Assembly (NCBI RefSeq): GCF_025821665.1
Contig: NZ_JACKSJ010000182.1
Location: forward strand, 1 to 64,000
From: [Mycobacterium] manitobense
GTDB taxonomy: Bacteria; Actinomycetota; Actinomycetes; Mycobacteriales; Mycobacteriaceae
Length of the DNA stretch: 64,000 nt
Direction of reading: 5' to 3'
The position numbers were made by a program, and so were the translations under genes. Positions within the stretch are counted from its first letter, which is position 1; each line of letters opens with the position of its first letter. Shown here one piece after another: positions 42,649-50,332 of the stretch. The notes under the pieces are model-generated. The model worked only from the letters and a program-made list of their open reading frames with translations, ran no database searches and had not been told where the DNA came from.

Positions 42649-43368
42649 TCACGTCGACCAGTCGGCTGCCTGCTCGTTGAGCAGGCCCCACCGCACCGAC
42701 GTCACACCGGCCTGTCCGCTCAGTGCACGGATGGCGTCTTCGGCGGACTGGTCGTCGCGGACGGCGGTGGCGTAGTCGGCTCGGAGTTCGGTCTGGTGGG
42801 CGGTGTGCGCCGGTAGCGAATGCACTCCCCGCAATTGGAACTGCGGCGCCGGCAGCGCTTGCGTCACCAGCGCTTTGACCTCCGCCTCCATCTGGGCGCC
42901 GCACACGACGCTGAGCCGGTACTCGGCCGCTGTGACCTCGCGTCCACCCTTGGTGGTCATCCGGTCCAGCCGTGTTCCGAGCGGCTGGAGGAACCAGTTG
43001 CCCGCGACGACGATGACAGCGCCGGCCAGGGCTTCGCGCCACATCCAGGCACCGGCCAGCGCGCCGACGGCGGCCGTCGCCCACAGGGTGGCGGCGGTGT
43101 TGAGGCCGGTGACGGACAGTCCGTGCTTCATGATGACGCCGGCGCCGAGAAACCCGACGCCGGAGACGATCTGGGCCGCGACCCGAAGCCGGTCGCCTTC
43201 CTGGTCGAAGCTGTAGGCGCTGAGGATGAGGAACAGCGCGGAGCCCATGCTGACCAACGCCATCGTCTGCAGCCCCGCCATCCGGGACCGCCACTGGCGT
43301 TCGAAACCGATGGCGATGCCCAGCGCCGTGGCCAGGCCGACCCGGGTCAGCAGTTCGAGGGCCAGCAT
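42649..43368 (-). CDS. mgtC: MgtC/SapB family membrane protein
   Basis: A 239-residue MgtC homologue. The N-terminal MgtC domain has four to five helices (LTRVGLATALGIAIGFERQW, QTMALVSMGSALFLIL, VSGVGFLGAGVIMKHG, GLNTAATLWATAAVGALAGA), including the hallmark GVGFLGAG. Residues ~145-239 form a soluble ACT-like C-terminal domain (AEYRLSVVCGAQMEAEVKAL). MgtC proteins inhibit the F1F0 ATP synthase and help growth in low Mg2+ and in macrophages in other bacteria. A strong terminator-like hairpin lies upstream and separates it from the secreted-protein gene. Confidence 0.9.
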   Translation of the reverse strand: MLALELLTRVGLATALGIAIGFERQWRSRMAGLQTMALVSMGSALFLILSAYSFDQEGDRLRVAAQIVSGVGFLGAGVIMKHGLSVTGLNTAATLWATAAVGALAGAWMWREALAGAVIVVAGNWFLQPLGTRLDRMTTKGGREVTAAEYRLSVVCGAQMEAEVKALVTQALPAPQFQLRGVHSLPAHTAHQTELRADYATAVRDDQSAEDAIRALSGQAGVTSVRWGLLNEQAADWST

Positions 43369-43427
43369 GCCTGCGATCTTCCCCTCATCGCCGGCTTTCG
43401 TCCGCCCGACACGCTCGGTGAACGCGG

Positions 43428-43457
43428 CCGGCCCGCCACCTCGTGGTGGCGGGCCGG
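43428..43457 (-). terminator. 13-base-pair perfect hairpin terminator
   Basis: CCGGCCCGCCACC (43428-43440), loop TCGT, GGTGGCGGGCCGG (43445-43457) is a perfect stem. It begins 16 bases past the stop of the 43474-43854 gene. It has no T-run, as is common for mycobacterial hairpin terminators. Confidence 0.7.
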
Positions 43458-43473
43458 GTGGGCGGCTCGGATG

Positions 43474-43854
43474 TCAGGGCTGGGCGGCGACGAGCGGCGG
43501 ATTCTGTGCGACCGGACCCGTCTGCTTGGGCGGCTTGGGCGACTGCTCGACGACCGCGAGGCCGGGCTCGACGATCTCGGGCCGGATGTTGCCTGCGCCT
43601 CGCTTGGGGGCGGTGGTGATGACGATGGACCCGCCGCGGCAGGAGACGATCTTGCCGTCGACGATGACGTCCTGACCGTCGTCGATCGGGATGTTGTAGC
43701 CGTCGGCGTCGGTGTAGTTGCAACTGCCGGCGGGGCCGGGATCGTTGTCGGTTGCGTTCGCGGTGGCCGGGGCCAGGGCGAAGATGGCGAGTGTGCCGAG
43801 CATCGTGGCCGCGTAGCGGAAGCGGGTCAGCTTGCGGGTGTTCGAAGTGGTCAT
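43474..43854 (-). CDS. secreted protein of unknown function (126 aa)
   Basis: A 126-residue exported protein. Signal peptide residues ~1-35 (YAATMLGTLAIFALAPATAN-A). The mature part has two cysteines (GSCNYTDADGYNIP and KIVSCRGGSIVI), a strand-rich core (DGQDVIVDGKIVSCRGGSIV) and a Pro-rich tail ending PPLVAAQP. I do not recognise a family. The gene stands alone, ended by a hairpin terminator. Confidence 0.75.
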   Translation of the reverse strand: MTTSNTRKLTRFRYAATMLGTLAIFALAPATANATDNDPGPAGSCNYTDADGYNIPIDDGQDVIVDGKIVSCRGGSIVITTAPKRGAGNIRPEIVEPGLAVVEQSPKPPKQTGPVAQNPPLVAAQP

Positions 43855-43989
43855 GGTGAGTTCCTCTCGGGCGGGGCTGGTGCCTGGGTGCTGAGAAGAA
43901 TGTTGCTCGCCGCAGGGGGGTGTCCGTAATCGCCCACAGGCCAGAGTTCTCCCGTGCGAGGCAAGGGTTTCCTGGTCGCGCGGTAAGGC

Positions 43990-44012
43990 GAAAAGAAGAG
44001 CCGGGCCGGCTC
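43990..44012 (-). terminator. intrinsic terminator after the TetR gene
   Basis: On the minus strand GAGCCG-GCC-CGGCTC is followed directly by TTCTTTT. It starts four bases past the TetR stop codon and is a classic stem plus T-run. Confidence 0.7.
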
Positions 44013-44016
44013 ATCG

Positions 44017-44757
44017 TCAGGGTGCCGGGCTGCCGGTGGTGACGAGGGTCGCGGTCAGCCCGCTGAGGATGAGGTCGAGGCCACGGTCGAGTTCACTGGC
44101 CCCGTCGTACGCCGACAGAACGGGTGCCATTTCGCGCAGGTTCGGGAACTCATTCACGGGAAACCGGTGCAGCCCCAACCGCAGCACGTGATCGGTCTCC
44201 TCAGGGCGTTCTACGATCTCCTGCAGTTCGTCGAGGATGTGGCCGTGGAGGTAGCCGAAGAGCACCCGGTAGACGTGGAGCGCGTCCGTTCCGGTGAATC
44301 CAGCCGATGTCAGCAGGGCGAGCACGTCTTCGAGAGGACGCAACATTCCCGGAGACCGCTGTCCGAGCGGGGTGGCCAGCGGTCGGGTGACCAACAGCGT
44401 CGCCGCGTTGGGGTGCGCCATAGCGAGTCGACGATATTCGTGTGCGACACAACGCAATTGATGGATCCAGTCGGGGTCACCACGGTCCACCGCGAGCTGA
44501 CTCAAGAGGATCTCGGCGACACCGTCGAGCACAGCACCCTTGTTCGGGACGTGGCGGTAGAGCACTGCCGGATCCCGGTTCAGCGCCTCGCTGAGGCGGC
44601 GCATGGACAGTCCGCTCTCACCGTCGCGGTCGAGGATCGCCAGCGCGGTGTGCAGGATGAGATCGCGCGAAATGGGTGCAGCGCGCACGTCGGCCCCGAT
44701 ACCCGTGGGGTGCCTGCCGTTATGCCCGCCGTCCGTGCGATCCAACCGTCCAGCCAT
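44017..44757 (-). CDS. TetR-family transcriptional regulator
   Basis: A 246-residue TetR regulator. A 28-residue polar lead precedes the DNA-binding domain (residues ~30-80: ISRDLILHTALAILDRDGES, LSMRRLSEALNRDPAVLYRH, VPNKGAVLDGVAEILL). The C-terminal domain (VAHEYRRLAMAHPNAATLLV, GTDALHVYRVLFGYLHGHI) matches the TetR_C branch of classical TetR. Inverted repeats of GTTGAC/GTCAAC lie 27-70 bases upstream and are probable self-regulating sites. They also face the small stress-like genes downstream on the other strand. Confidence 0.87.
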   Translation of the reverse strand: MAGRLDRTDGGHNGRHPTGIGADVRAAPISRDLILHTALAILDRDGESGLSMRRLSEALNRDPAVLYRHVPNKGAVLDGVAEILLSQLAVDRGDPDWIHQLRCVAHEYRRLAMAHPNAATLLVTRPLATPLGQRSPGMLRPLEDVLALLTSAGFTGTDALHVYRVLFGYLHGHILDELQEIVERPEETDHVLRLGLHRFPVNEFPNLREMAPVLSAYDGASELDRGLDLILSGLTATLVTTGSPAP

Positions 44758-44783
44758 CGCCTGCGCCTCCGTCGCTCTTCATC

Positions 44784-44827
44784 GTTGACAACACCATAGG
44801 CCCACAATGTAGGTCAACGCTGTTGAC
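44784..44827. promoter_or_regulatory. triple GTTGAC/GTCAAC repeat, likely TetR operator
   Basis: GTTGAC (44784-44789), GTCAAC (44813-44818) and GTTGAC (44822-44827) form nested inverted repeats. The last two are separated by only three bases. TTGACA at 44823-44828 could also be a -35 box reading toward the right. Confidence 0.5.
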
Positions 44828-45153
44828 ACTGCTGTCGTACGGGTGTCTACTGGAGTCCTACACAGTCTGAGGCACCACATGATCGTCACCGGCGGACCGC
44901 TCGACCTCACCGTCGCCGTGACCGGTGCCCCCGAGACCGCCGGCCGTCTTCATGACGCCCCGCTACGAGCGCCGAAGACCGGTCGGCACAACCACATTCG
45001 GCTCAACGACGACGCCGCTCCAGTCACGCAGCACTGCGCTCAGCCGACGGTGAACACCATGCCCGCACCGCACCCGGCCCCCTGACCCGGTAGCACGAAC
45101 TCCACATCCGGCCCGCGACAACGCGGGTCCGAAACACCACACAAAGGAACACC
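44828..45153. other. region before the CsbD-like gene, no gene called
   Basis: An 80-codon open frame at 44843-45085 exists, but its second half loses the codon bias of its neighbours and it has no ribosome site or family look, so it is not called. A GC hairpin (CCCGCG-ACAA-CGCGGG, 45112-45127) lies 27 bases before the CsbD-like start and may act in the mRNA leader. Confidence 0.35.
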
Positions 45154-45327
45154 ATGACCATCGGTAAGACGATCGCCCATCAGGCCGAAGCCGCACGGGG
45201 TGCGACCAAGAAGATCCTCGGACGCGCCGTGGGGAACACCCGCCTACGCACCGAAGGACGCGCGGAACAGGCAAAGGCCAATGCCAAACAGTCGGGGGCA
45301 AAGCTGAAGGACGTCTTCAAGCGATGA
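45154..45327 (+). CDS. CsbD-like small stress protein (57 aa)
   Basis: A 57-residue basic helical protein: MTIGKTIAHQAEAARGATKK, then ILGRAVGNTRLRTEGRAEQA and KANAKQSGAKLKD. The pattern of a short helix, G-x-x-x-G-x-x-R-x-x-x-E-G and a lysine/alanine-rich second helix is that of CsbD proteins, which are induced by general stress in many bacteria. A clear ribosome site (AAAGGA) precedes the ATG. It heads a cluster of small membrane and unknown genes on the same strand. Confidence 0.75.
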   Translation: MTIGKTIAHQAEAARGATKKILGRAVGNTRLRTEGRAEQAKANAKQSGAKLKDVFKR

Positions 45328-45379
45328 ACTCCTCCTGGTCTGTCCTCCAACACATCTCGTCAGAAATCAGGTCCGAATC

Positions 45380-45559
45380 ATGATCGTTCTCGGAATCGTC
45401 CTCATCGTCCTCGGACTCCTGCTTCCAAGCCTGGTCCCGACTTTCGCCTTCGCGCAGATCCTGTTGGTGATCGGGATACTTCTTCTCGTCGTCGGCTTGA
45501 TCCTGCTCGTGGTGGGACGGATGGGACACGCGGTCGGCGGTCGACGTCACTACTACTGA
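45380..45559 (+). CDS. small hydrophobic membrane protein (59 aa)
   Basis: A 59-residue protein made almost wholly of two membrane helices (MIVLGIVLIVLGLLLPSLV and AQILLVIGILLLVVGLILLV) with a basic end GHAVGGRRHYY. It resembles the short DUF6131-type proteins of actinobacteria, which end in GRRH plus aromatics. Its function is unknown. It lies 52 bases after the CsbD-like gene. Confidence 0.68.
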   Translation: MIVLGIVLIVLGLLLPSLVPTFAFAQILLVIGILLLVVGLILLVVGRMGHAVGGRRHYY

Positions 45560-45661
45560 AACCAGCCCCACGGCAGCTTTCGCACAGCAAATCGATTGTC
45601 AGAAAACACTTCTGCACCACCTGTGAGCAGATTCTTCACCTCATCGACCTAAGGAATGAAC

Positions 45662-46075
45662 ATGGACACCAACACCATCGTCTTGATCGTCGTCGTCGCG
45701 CTCGTGGCGCTGCTGGTCCTCGCGGCCCTCGCCTGGGTGGCTCGCAAGAAACGCGATCAGCACCGCCACACCGAAGCCGAGAACATCCGCGGCCAAGCCC
45801 GAGACGAGGACCGGCACGTCACGCAGCGCGAAGCACGTGCCGAGGAAACCGCGGCCAAAGCCCGCGCCGCTCAAGCCGAAGCCGACATCAAAGCGGCCCA
45901 GGCCAAGGGACTGCAGCAGCAGGCCGCCGGTCATCGTCACGAGGCGACCACCTCTCGCGACGATCTCAATCAGCAGTTCGAGCGCGCGGACGCCCTGGAT
46001 CCGGCCTCCCCCGCGCCGCAGGGCCGCGGAGCAGCCACCAATGATGAGACGCGGCCCGGAGCCGGGTCCCGATGA
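45662..46075 (+). CDS. membrane-anchored coiled-coil protein
   Basis: A 137-residue protein with one N-terminal membrane helix (IVLIVVVALVALLVLAALAW) followed by a basic stop-transfer KKRDQHRH and a long Ala/Glu/Arg/Lys helix (residues ~40-95, KARAAQAEADIKAAQAKGLQ) that is probably a coiled coil facing the cytosol. The ATG at 45662 is used because AAGGA lies six bases upstream. The ATG at 45656 lies too close to it. The end overlaps the next ATG (ATGA). Confidence 0.7.
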   Translation: MDTNTIVLIVVVALVALLVLAALAWVARKKRDQHRHTEAENIRGQARDEDRHVTQREARAEETAAKARAAQAEADIKAAQAKGLQQQAAGHRHEATTSRDDLNQQFERADALDPASPAPQGRGAATNDETRPGAGSR

Positions 46076-46515
46076 CCCCGGCGCACCCGAACACCTCGGC
46101 GGCTGCCACGCCCGGACAGGAGCAATTGCCGGCGAGTCACCTCAAGATCGTCAAACTCGAACTCTCACCACAGGACAGCCCCCGCTACGACGTGCGGCTG
46201 CAACTGTGCCGACCCCTGACGAACTACGAACTACACGAACTCGAGGTGCACCGATCGATCGGCCTCGACGTGTCAGCCGATGACCCGTCGCAGCTGATCG
46301 CCACCCACACCACCGTCGAAGACGTACAGGACCGGTTGCCGGAGTTCCACGGTCTGCTGACCACCGCTTCCGCTGACGCCCACGCCGCCCAGGCTGCGGC
46401 CGACCTCGCCCGGGACGCGGTTGTCGCAGAGGAGTCACGACGTCAGACGGTGATCAGCGAAGCCAATTCGGCCCTTGGAGCGTGCCCTCACACTCATGCG
46501 GTGAGTGCGGTGTGA
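46072..46515 (+). CDS. protein of unknown function, coupled to neighbours (147 aa)
   Basis: A 147-residue soluble protein. The middle holds strands (HLKIVKLELSPQDSPRYDVR, NYELHELEVHRSIGLDV) and the C-terminal part is an Ala-rich helix (ADAHAAQAAADLARDAVVAE). It starts in a four-base overlap with the coiled-coil gene and ends in another (GTGA) with the DUF1206 gene, so all three are translated as a unit. No family is recognised. Confidence 0.65.
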   Translation: MTPAHPNTSAAATPGQEQLPASHLKIVKLELSPQDSPRYDVRLQLCRPLTNYELHELEVHRSIGLDVSADDPSQLIATHTTVEDVQDRLPEFHGLLTTASADAHAAQAAADLARDAVVAEESRRQTVISEANSALGACPHTHAVSAV

Positions 46516-47309
46516 CAGGCACGTTGGCGGACATCGCCCAGAACAGCGTCTTCGAGCGCGTCGCCCGGGCCGGCTACGTGGTCAGCGGGTTGCTCCACAT
46601 CGTCATCGGCTATCTGGCGATTCAGATCGCGCTCGGTACCGGAGGCACCGCCGACCAATCCGGGGCCCTGTCGGCTCTGGCGGTCAAGCCAGGCGGCATC
46701 GTCGCGCTCTGGGTCGCGGTGGTCGCGCTCGGGATCATGGCGATGTGGCGGATCGCCGAGACGCTGCTCGGCCGCTCCACCGACCCGAAGCGCCAAAGTG
46801 CCATGCTGGAAAGCGTCGACCGGGCAAAGGCGTTCGCGCTGGCCGTCGTCTATTTCGGATTCGCGTACTCCACCTTGGGATTCGCCCGCGGTGCCGGGAA
46901 ATCCACAGGTGACCAGAATGTCGGCCTGAGCGCCCGGCTCATGCAATCCGGCGGCGGCACCGCCCTCCTGGTGGTCGCCGGTATCGTCATCGCCGCCGTC
47001 GGCGGGTACCACGTCTACAAGGGAGCGGGCCGCAAGTTCCTCGATGATCTCAATGGCAACGCCAGCGACCTGGTGCGGCGACTCGGTGTCATCGGGTACG
47101 TCGCGAAAGGACTCGTCATCGCCGGCGCCGGGCTACTCGTGATCATCGCCGCGTGTTTCTCCGAGCCCAGCAAGGCCACCGGACTCGATGGCGCACTCAA
47201 GGCACTCGGAGCCCAGCCCTTCGGAGCGATTCTTCTCATCCTGGCCGGCCTGGGCATCATCACCTATGGCCTGTACAGCTTCGCCATGGCGCGCTACACC
47301 AAGATGTAG
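46512..47309 (+). CDS. DUF1206 membrane protein
   Basis: A 265-residue membrane protein with three copies of the two-helix DUF1206 repeat: ARAGYVVSGLLHIVIGYLAI, DRAKAFALAVVYFGFAYSTL and GVIGYVAKGLVIAGAGLLVI, each followed by a second helix. The full protein has six membrane helices. The role is unknown. Relatives often sit with stress genes in actinobacteria. GTG at 46512 overlaps the upstream stop by four bases. Confidence 0.85.
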   Translation: MTGTLADIAQNSVFERVARAGYVVSGLLHIVIGYLAIQIALGTGGTADQSGALSALAVKPGGIVALWVAVVALGIMAMWRIAETLLGRSTDPKRQSAMLESVDRAKAFALAVVYFGFAYSTLGFARGAGKSTGDQNVGLSARLMQSGGGTALLVVAGIVIAAVGGYHVYKGAGRKFLDDLNGNASDLVRRLGVIGYVAKGLVIAGAGLLVIIAACFSEPSKATGLDGALKALGAQPFGAILLILAGLGIITYGLYSFAMARYTKM

Positions 47310-47317
47310 CAGCCTGG

Positions 47318-48292
47318 TCAGCGACCTGCCTCCCCCAGCGCGGCCTTCACGTCCGCCTGGGTCTCGGCCAGGAAGGTCTGGAACTCCGTGCCGGTCATGA
47401 AGGTGGTGGTGAACTGGTTCCGCTCGGAAATCTGCTGCCAGATAGGCGATTTCACCATCTCGCTGAGCGCCCTCTGCCAGAACGCGACGGCGACCTCCGG
47501 CATGGCCGGTGGACCGTAGAGTCCGCGCCAGTTCGACAGCGTGACGTCGAGCCCTTGTTCCCGTGCGGTGGGCGCCTCGAGGCCGGGTAGCCGGTTCTCG
47601 GCGAGTACACCGAGCGCCACGAGCTCGCCTGACTTGAGTTGTCCGACGAACTCGCTGACGCCGCCGATCGCCACACTGATGGCACCGTCACGTAGCGCGG
47701 CGTTCTGGTCGCCGCCTCCCTCCTGGGTGACGTACTCGATGGTCGACGGGTCGCCGCCTGCCGCCGAGACCAGGAGGTCGAAGGGTGCTTCGTCGTCGTT
47801 GGCGGCACCGACCGGGACACGACCTGGATCCGCCTTGATGGCGGTCATGAGGTCGCCGAGATTCGTGAACGGTGAGTTCGCAGCGGTGACGACGACGTAG
47901 TACTCGGTCATCAGACGGGCGATCATGGTGACGTCGTCGTACCCGTACTTCGACACGCCGCGCAGCTCGTTCATCATGATCGACAGCGACGTGACGGAGA
48001 CCTGGTCGTCCCTGCCCTTGTCCTGCTCGACCATGGTGGTCAGGAAGTCCGCGCCGCTCGCTCCCGGCCGGTTCACCACCGGGAGCGGCACCTCGACGAT
48101 TCCCTCCTCCTGCAGCGCGTCGACGACCGAGCGGATCGTGAGGTCGAATCCGCTTCCGGGGTTGGCACCGGCCGTCATCGTGACGGGTCCCGTCGGGTAA
48201 GCGTCTGCGGCGGGCGCCGACTCGGCGTCCTGACAACCGGTCAGCACCAGCGTCGAGGCCGCCACAGCGGCGATGGCGTGCATGATCTTCAC
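47318..48292 (-). CDS. tripartite tricarboxylate transporter receptor (TctC/Bug) lipoprotein
   Basis: A 324-residue binding lipoprotein. The lipobox VLTGC lies near residue 20. The mature part starts YPTGPVTMTAGANPGSGFD, the substrate-binding loop of Bug receptors, then VNRPGASGADFLTT and GDLMTAIKADPGRVPVGAAN. Such proteins capture carboxylates for TctAB transporters. No tctA or tctB gene is in the window, so this receptor is an orphan here. GTG at 48292. It converges on the DUF1206 gene with an eight-base gap. Confidence 0.85.
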   Translation of the reverse strand: MKIMHAIAAVAASTLVLTGCQDAESAPAADAYPTGPVTMTAGANPGSGFDLTIRSVVDALQEEGIVEVPLPVVNRPGASGADFLTTMVEQDKGRDDQVSVTSLSIMMNELRGVSKYGYDDVTMIARLMTEYYVVVTAANSPFTNLGDLMTAIKADPGRVPVGAANDDEAPFDLLVSAAGGDPSTIEYVTQEGGGDQNAALRDGAISVAIGGVSEFVGQLKSGELVALGVLAENRLPGLEAPTAREQGLDVTLSNWRGLYGPPAMPEVAVAFWQRALSEMVKSPIWQQISERNQFTTTFMTGTEFQTFLAETQADVKAALGEAGR

Positions 48293-48440
48293 GGGGGGAT
48301 GCTCCTAGCTCGAGTGTCGCGGCCGGCAGCCAGCGCGTTCAGTCGCTGAGAGCTGAGCCCACCCAGAAGCTGTACACGAAAGTCGCGCATTGCGGTCGAT
48401 GCTTCGATGGATTTCCTCGCCTCTGGTAGTCGGTATGGGC

Positions 48441-48938
48441 ATGACTGAAGAGTGCATCGCAGCGGGCATCACGATCGATGCCGCGGCGGAGACCGTGTTC
48501 GACGTGCTGGCCGATCCGGCGGCTCATGTGGCGATAGGTCGCGGCGGAGGGGTGCGGCACGCTGTCGACGGCGAACGCCTGATCGCGGCCGGCCAGATCT
48601 TCCGGATGGGGATGTACCACGACGGCCATCCGAACAAGAACTACGAGATGTCGAACCGGGTGGAGGTGTTCGACCGGCCGCGCGCCATCGCCTGGCAGCC
48701 CGGGGCCGAACCCCGCCACATCCCCGGCCGCGGAACCGACGACGGCCCCGTCGAGTGGGGCGGGTGGATCTGGCGCTACGACCTCGAGGCGGTCACCGCC
48801 GACCGGACCGACGTCACGTTGAGCTACGACTGGTCTCAGGTGCCGCTGGAGAACCGCGACATCGAGTTCCCACCGTTCGGCCCCGAGCATCTGGACACTT
48901 CTTTGAAGAATCTGGCGGAGCTGGCGGAGCGGGCGTGA
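48441..48938 (+). CDS. SRPBCC-family protein
   Basis: A 165-residue helix-grip (START-like) protein: ITIDAAAETVFDVLADPAAH at the start, a long strand region with IFRMGMYHDGHPNKNYEMSN, RAIAWQPGAEPRHIPGRGTD, and a final amphipathic helix (TSLKNLAELAERA). The fold binds hydrophobic ligands (polyketide cyclases, lipid transfer). The start at 48441 gives MTEECIAAG. An ATG six bases upstream is also possible. Confidence 0.83.
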   Translation: MTEECIAAGITIDAAAETVFDVLADPAAHVAIGRGGGVRHAVDGERLIAAGQIFRMGMYHDGHPNKNYEMSNRVEVFDRPRAIAWQPGAEPRHIPGRGTDDGPVEWGGWIWRYDLEAVTADRTDVTLSYDWSQVPLENRDIEFPPFGPEHLDTSLKNLAELAERA

Positions 48939-49127
48939 GAATTTGCGGGTCGGCCGGGTAGCACGATGTGTAACTGCCGCTCAAGATCATCAGCACACAG
49001 CCGCGGCAACGCTGTGAGCAGCCACATCACCCGAGACAACGCAATGTATCCCGACGCGTTGATTGCGTTGACAAGCACCCCGTGCCGCGCTTGCTGTCTC
49101 GCGTGGTGGATGGACGGCGATCGCCGC

Positions 49128-49133
49128 TAGGGT
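49128..49133 (+). promoter_or_regulatory. -10 box TAGGGT for the 49140 secreted protein
   Basis: TAGGGT ends six bases before the GTG at 49140 and supports a leaderless mRNA. Confidence 0.5.
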
Positions 49134-49139
49134 CATCGC

Positions 49140-49490
49140 GTGCGCAAACCCTCCACCGTCGTGGCATCGGCCTTGGCGGCCGGCGTCGCCGCTTTCCTGC
49201 TCGCGGCGCCGATCGCCAACGCCGATCCGCCGCCGCCCTGCCCTCCGGACGACCAGCAGTGCCAGGAGCAGCAGAAGAATCCGGGCGCGGGTATCGCCAA
49301 CGAGGTCATCGACAACGTCCAGCAGGGCGTCGATCAGGCGAACGAGGCGCTGAACCCGAAACCCAGTGCCGGCCCGGGCATCATGGTGCTCAAGAACGGG
49401 GTGCCGTGGTGCATGGCCTTCGGCCAGCCGATCCCGCCCGGTGCCGTCATCGACAAGATCCACCCCAGCGGGATGACGTCCTACTGCTGA
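49140..49490 (+). CDS. small secreted Pro/Gln-rich protein (116 aa)
   Basis: A 116-residue exported protein. Signal peptide VVASALAAGVAAFLLAAP ending IANA-DPPP. The mature part starts PPPPCPPDDQQCQEQ and ends GVPWCMAFGQPIPPG and GMTSYC, with four cysteines. It has no known domain. The mature part is probably short structured loops. Its -10 box fixes the GTG start. Confidence 0.75.
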   Translation: MRKPSTVVASALAAGVAAFLLAAPIANADPPPPCPPDDQQCQEQQKNPGAGIANEVIDNVQQGVDQANEALNPKPSAGPGIMVLKNGVPWCMAFGQPIPPGAVIDKIHPSGMTSYC

Positions 49491-49505
49491 GACCGCGGGT
49501 CGCTG

Positions 49506-50237
49506 TCAGACCGTGACGGCTGCGAGCGCCTCGGCGAGATGGGCGTTGAGCTCCTCGGCGCTGCCGCTCAGGCGGGCCTTGACGTCCCTGGAGTCCTCGT
49601 CGGCGAGCACCTCGAAGGCGCCTGCGGCGACGCCGTCGTACGCCTGCCCCACCACGCTCGCCGGACTGCTCTTCGGTACCTCGAAGCGGGCCACCATCGC
49701 GGTGTCGATCATCCCGACGATCAGCCCGGTGACGCTGGTCCGTTGCGACGCCAGTTCGGCCCGTAGCGCATTGGTGGCCGACCACATCGCGGCCTTGGAT
49801 GCCGCGTAGGCCGTCGGCATCGGGATCCAGGCGGCCAGTGACAGCACGTTCAGCAGGGCGCCGCCGCCGTTGGCGGCCAGCACCGGCGCGAACGCCTTGG
49901 CGACGCGCAGATTGCCGAAGTAGTTGGTCTCGAAGATCCGGCGCGCGACGTCCTCGTCGCCGGTCAGGATGGAGAAATCCTCCTCGGGTGCGACGGCTGC
50001 GTTGTTCACCAGGAGGTCCGCGTCCGTCGCGGCCGCCGCAGCCTGGGCGACGGAGACCGTGTCGGTCAGGTCGAGCCGCAACGGCACCACGCGGTCGTCG
50101 CTCCAGTCCCGCGGCGTCCGGGCGGTGGCGTAGACCCGTCGCGCCCCGCGTTCGAGTGCCTGTCGTACGAATTCACCGCCGAGACCGCCGTTCGCTCCGG
50201 TGATCAGCACCGTCCGACCCTCGAGTTGCTCCGTCAT
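49506..50237 (-). CDS. short-chain dehydrogenase/reductase (SDR)
   Basis: A 243-residue classical SDR: TVLITGANGGLGGEFVRQAL cofactor site, DADLLVNNAAVAPEED (NNA motif), and catalytic SLAAWIPMPTAYAASKAAMW (Ser then YxxxK) near residue 145. The start at 50237 follows a GGGAGT ribosome site. It faces a TetR gene across a 95-base gap that holds two operator-like repeats, so it is very likely the target of that regulator. Confidence 0.88.
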   Translation of the reverse strand: MTEQLEGRTVLITGANGGLGGEFVRQALERGARRVYATARTPRDWSDDRVVPLRLDLTDTVSVAQAAAAATDADLLVNNAAVAPEEDFSILTGDEDVARRIFETNYFGNLRVAKAFAPVLAANGGGALLNVLSLAAWIPMPTAYAASKAAMWSATNALRAELASQRTSVTGLIVGMIDTAMVARFEVPKSSPASVVGQAYDGVAAGAFEVLADEDSRDVKARLSGSAEELNAHLAEALAAVTV

Positions 50238-50263
50238 CGTGACTCCCGCCGTAGTGTGTGTAA

Positions 50264-50305
50264 GTGGGGTATGTCCCCACCTAGACAAGTGGGGAGCATC
50301 CCCAG
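50264..50305. promoter_or_regulatory. two tandem TetR operators (GTGGGG-N5-CCCCA)
   Basis: GTGGGG-TATGT-CCCCAC (50264-50280) and GTGGGG-AGCAT-CCCCAG (50289-50305) are two near-identical inverted repeats with centres 25 bases apart, each preceded by AA. They lie between the divergent SDR and TetR genes. Confidence 0.75.
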
Positions 50306-50332
50306 TTATTCCTCGAAGCGGAGGTCGAATCG

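Noticed and set aside
43369..43427. Mg2+ riboswitch before mgtC
   Set aside because: The leader is too short and shows no recognisable M-box pattern. Only the terminator hairpin of the preceding gene is clear.
44843..45085. 80-codon open frame before the CsbD-like gene
   Set aside because: No ribosome site, weak codon bias in its second half and no family look. It is reported only as part of an intergenic region.
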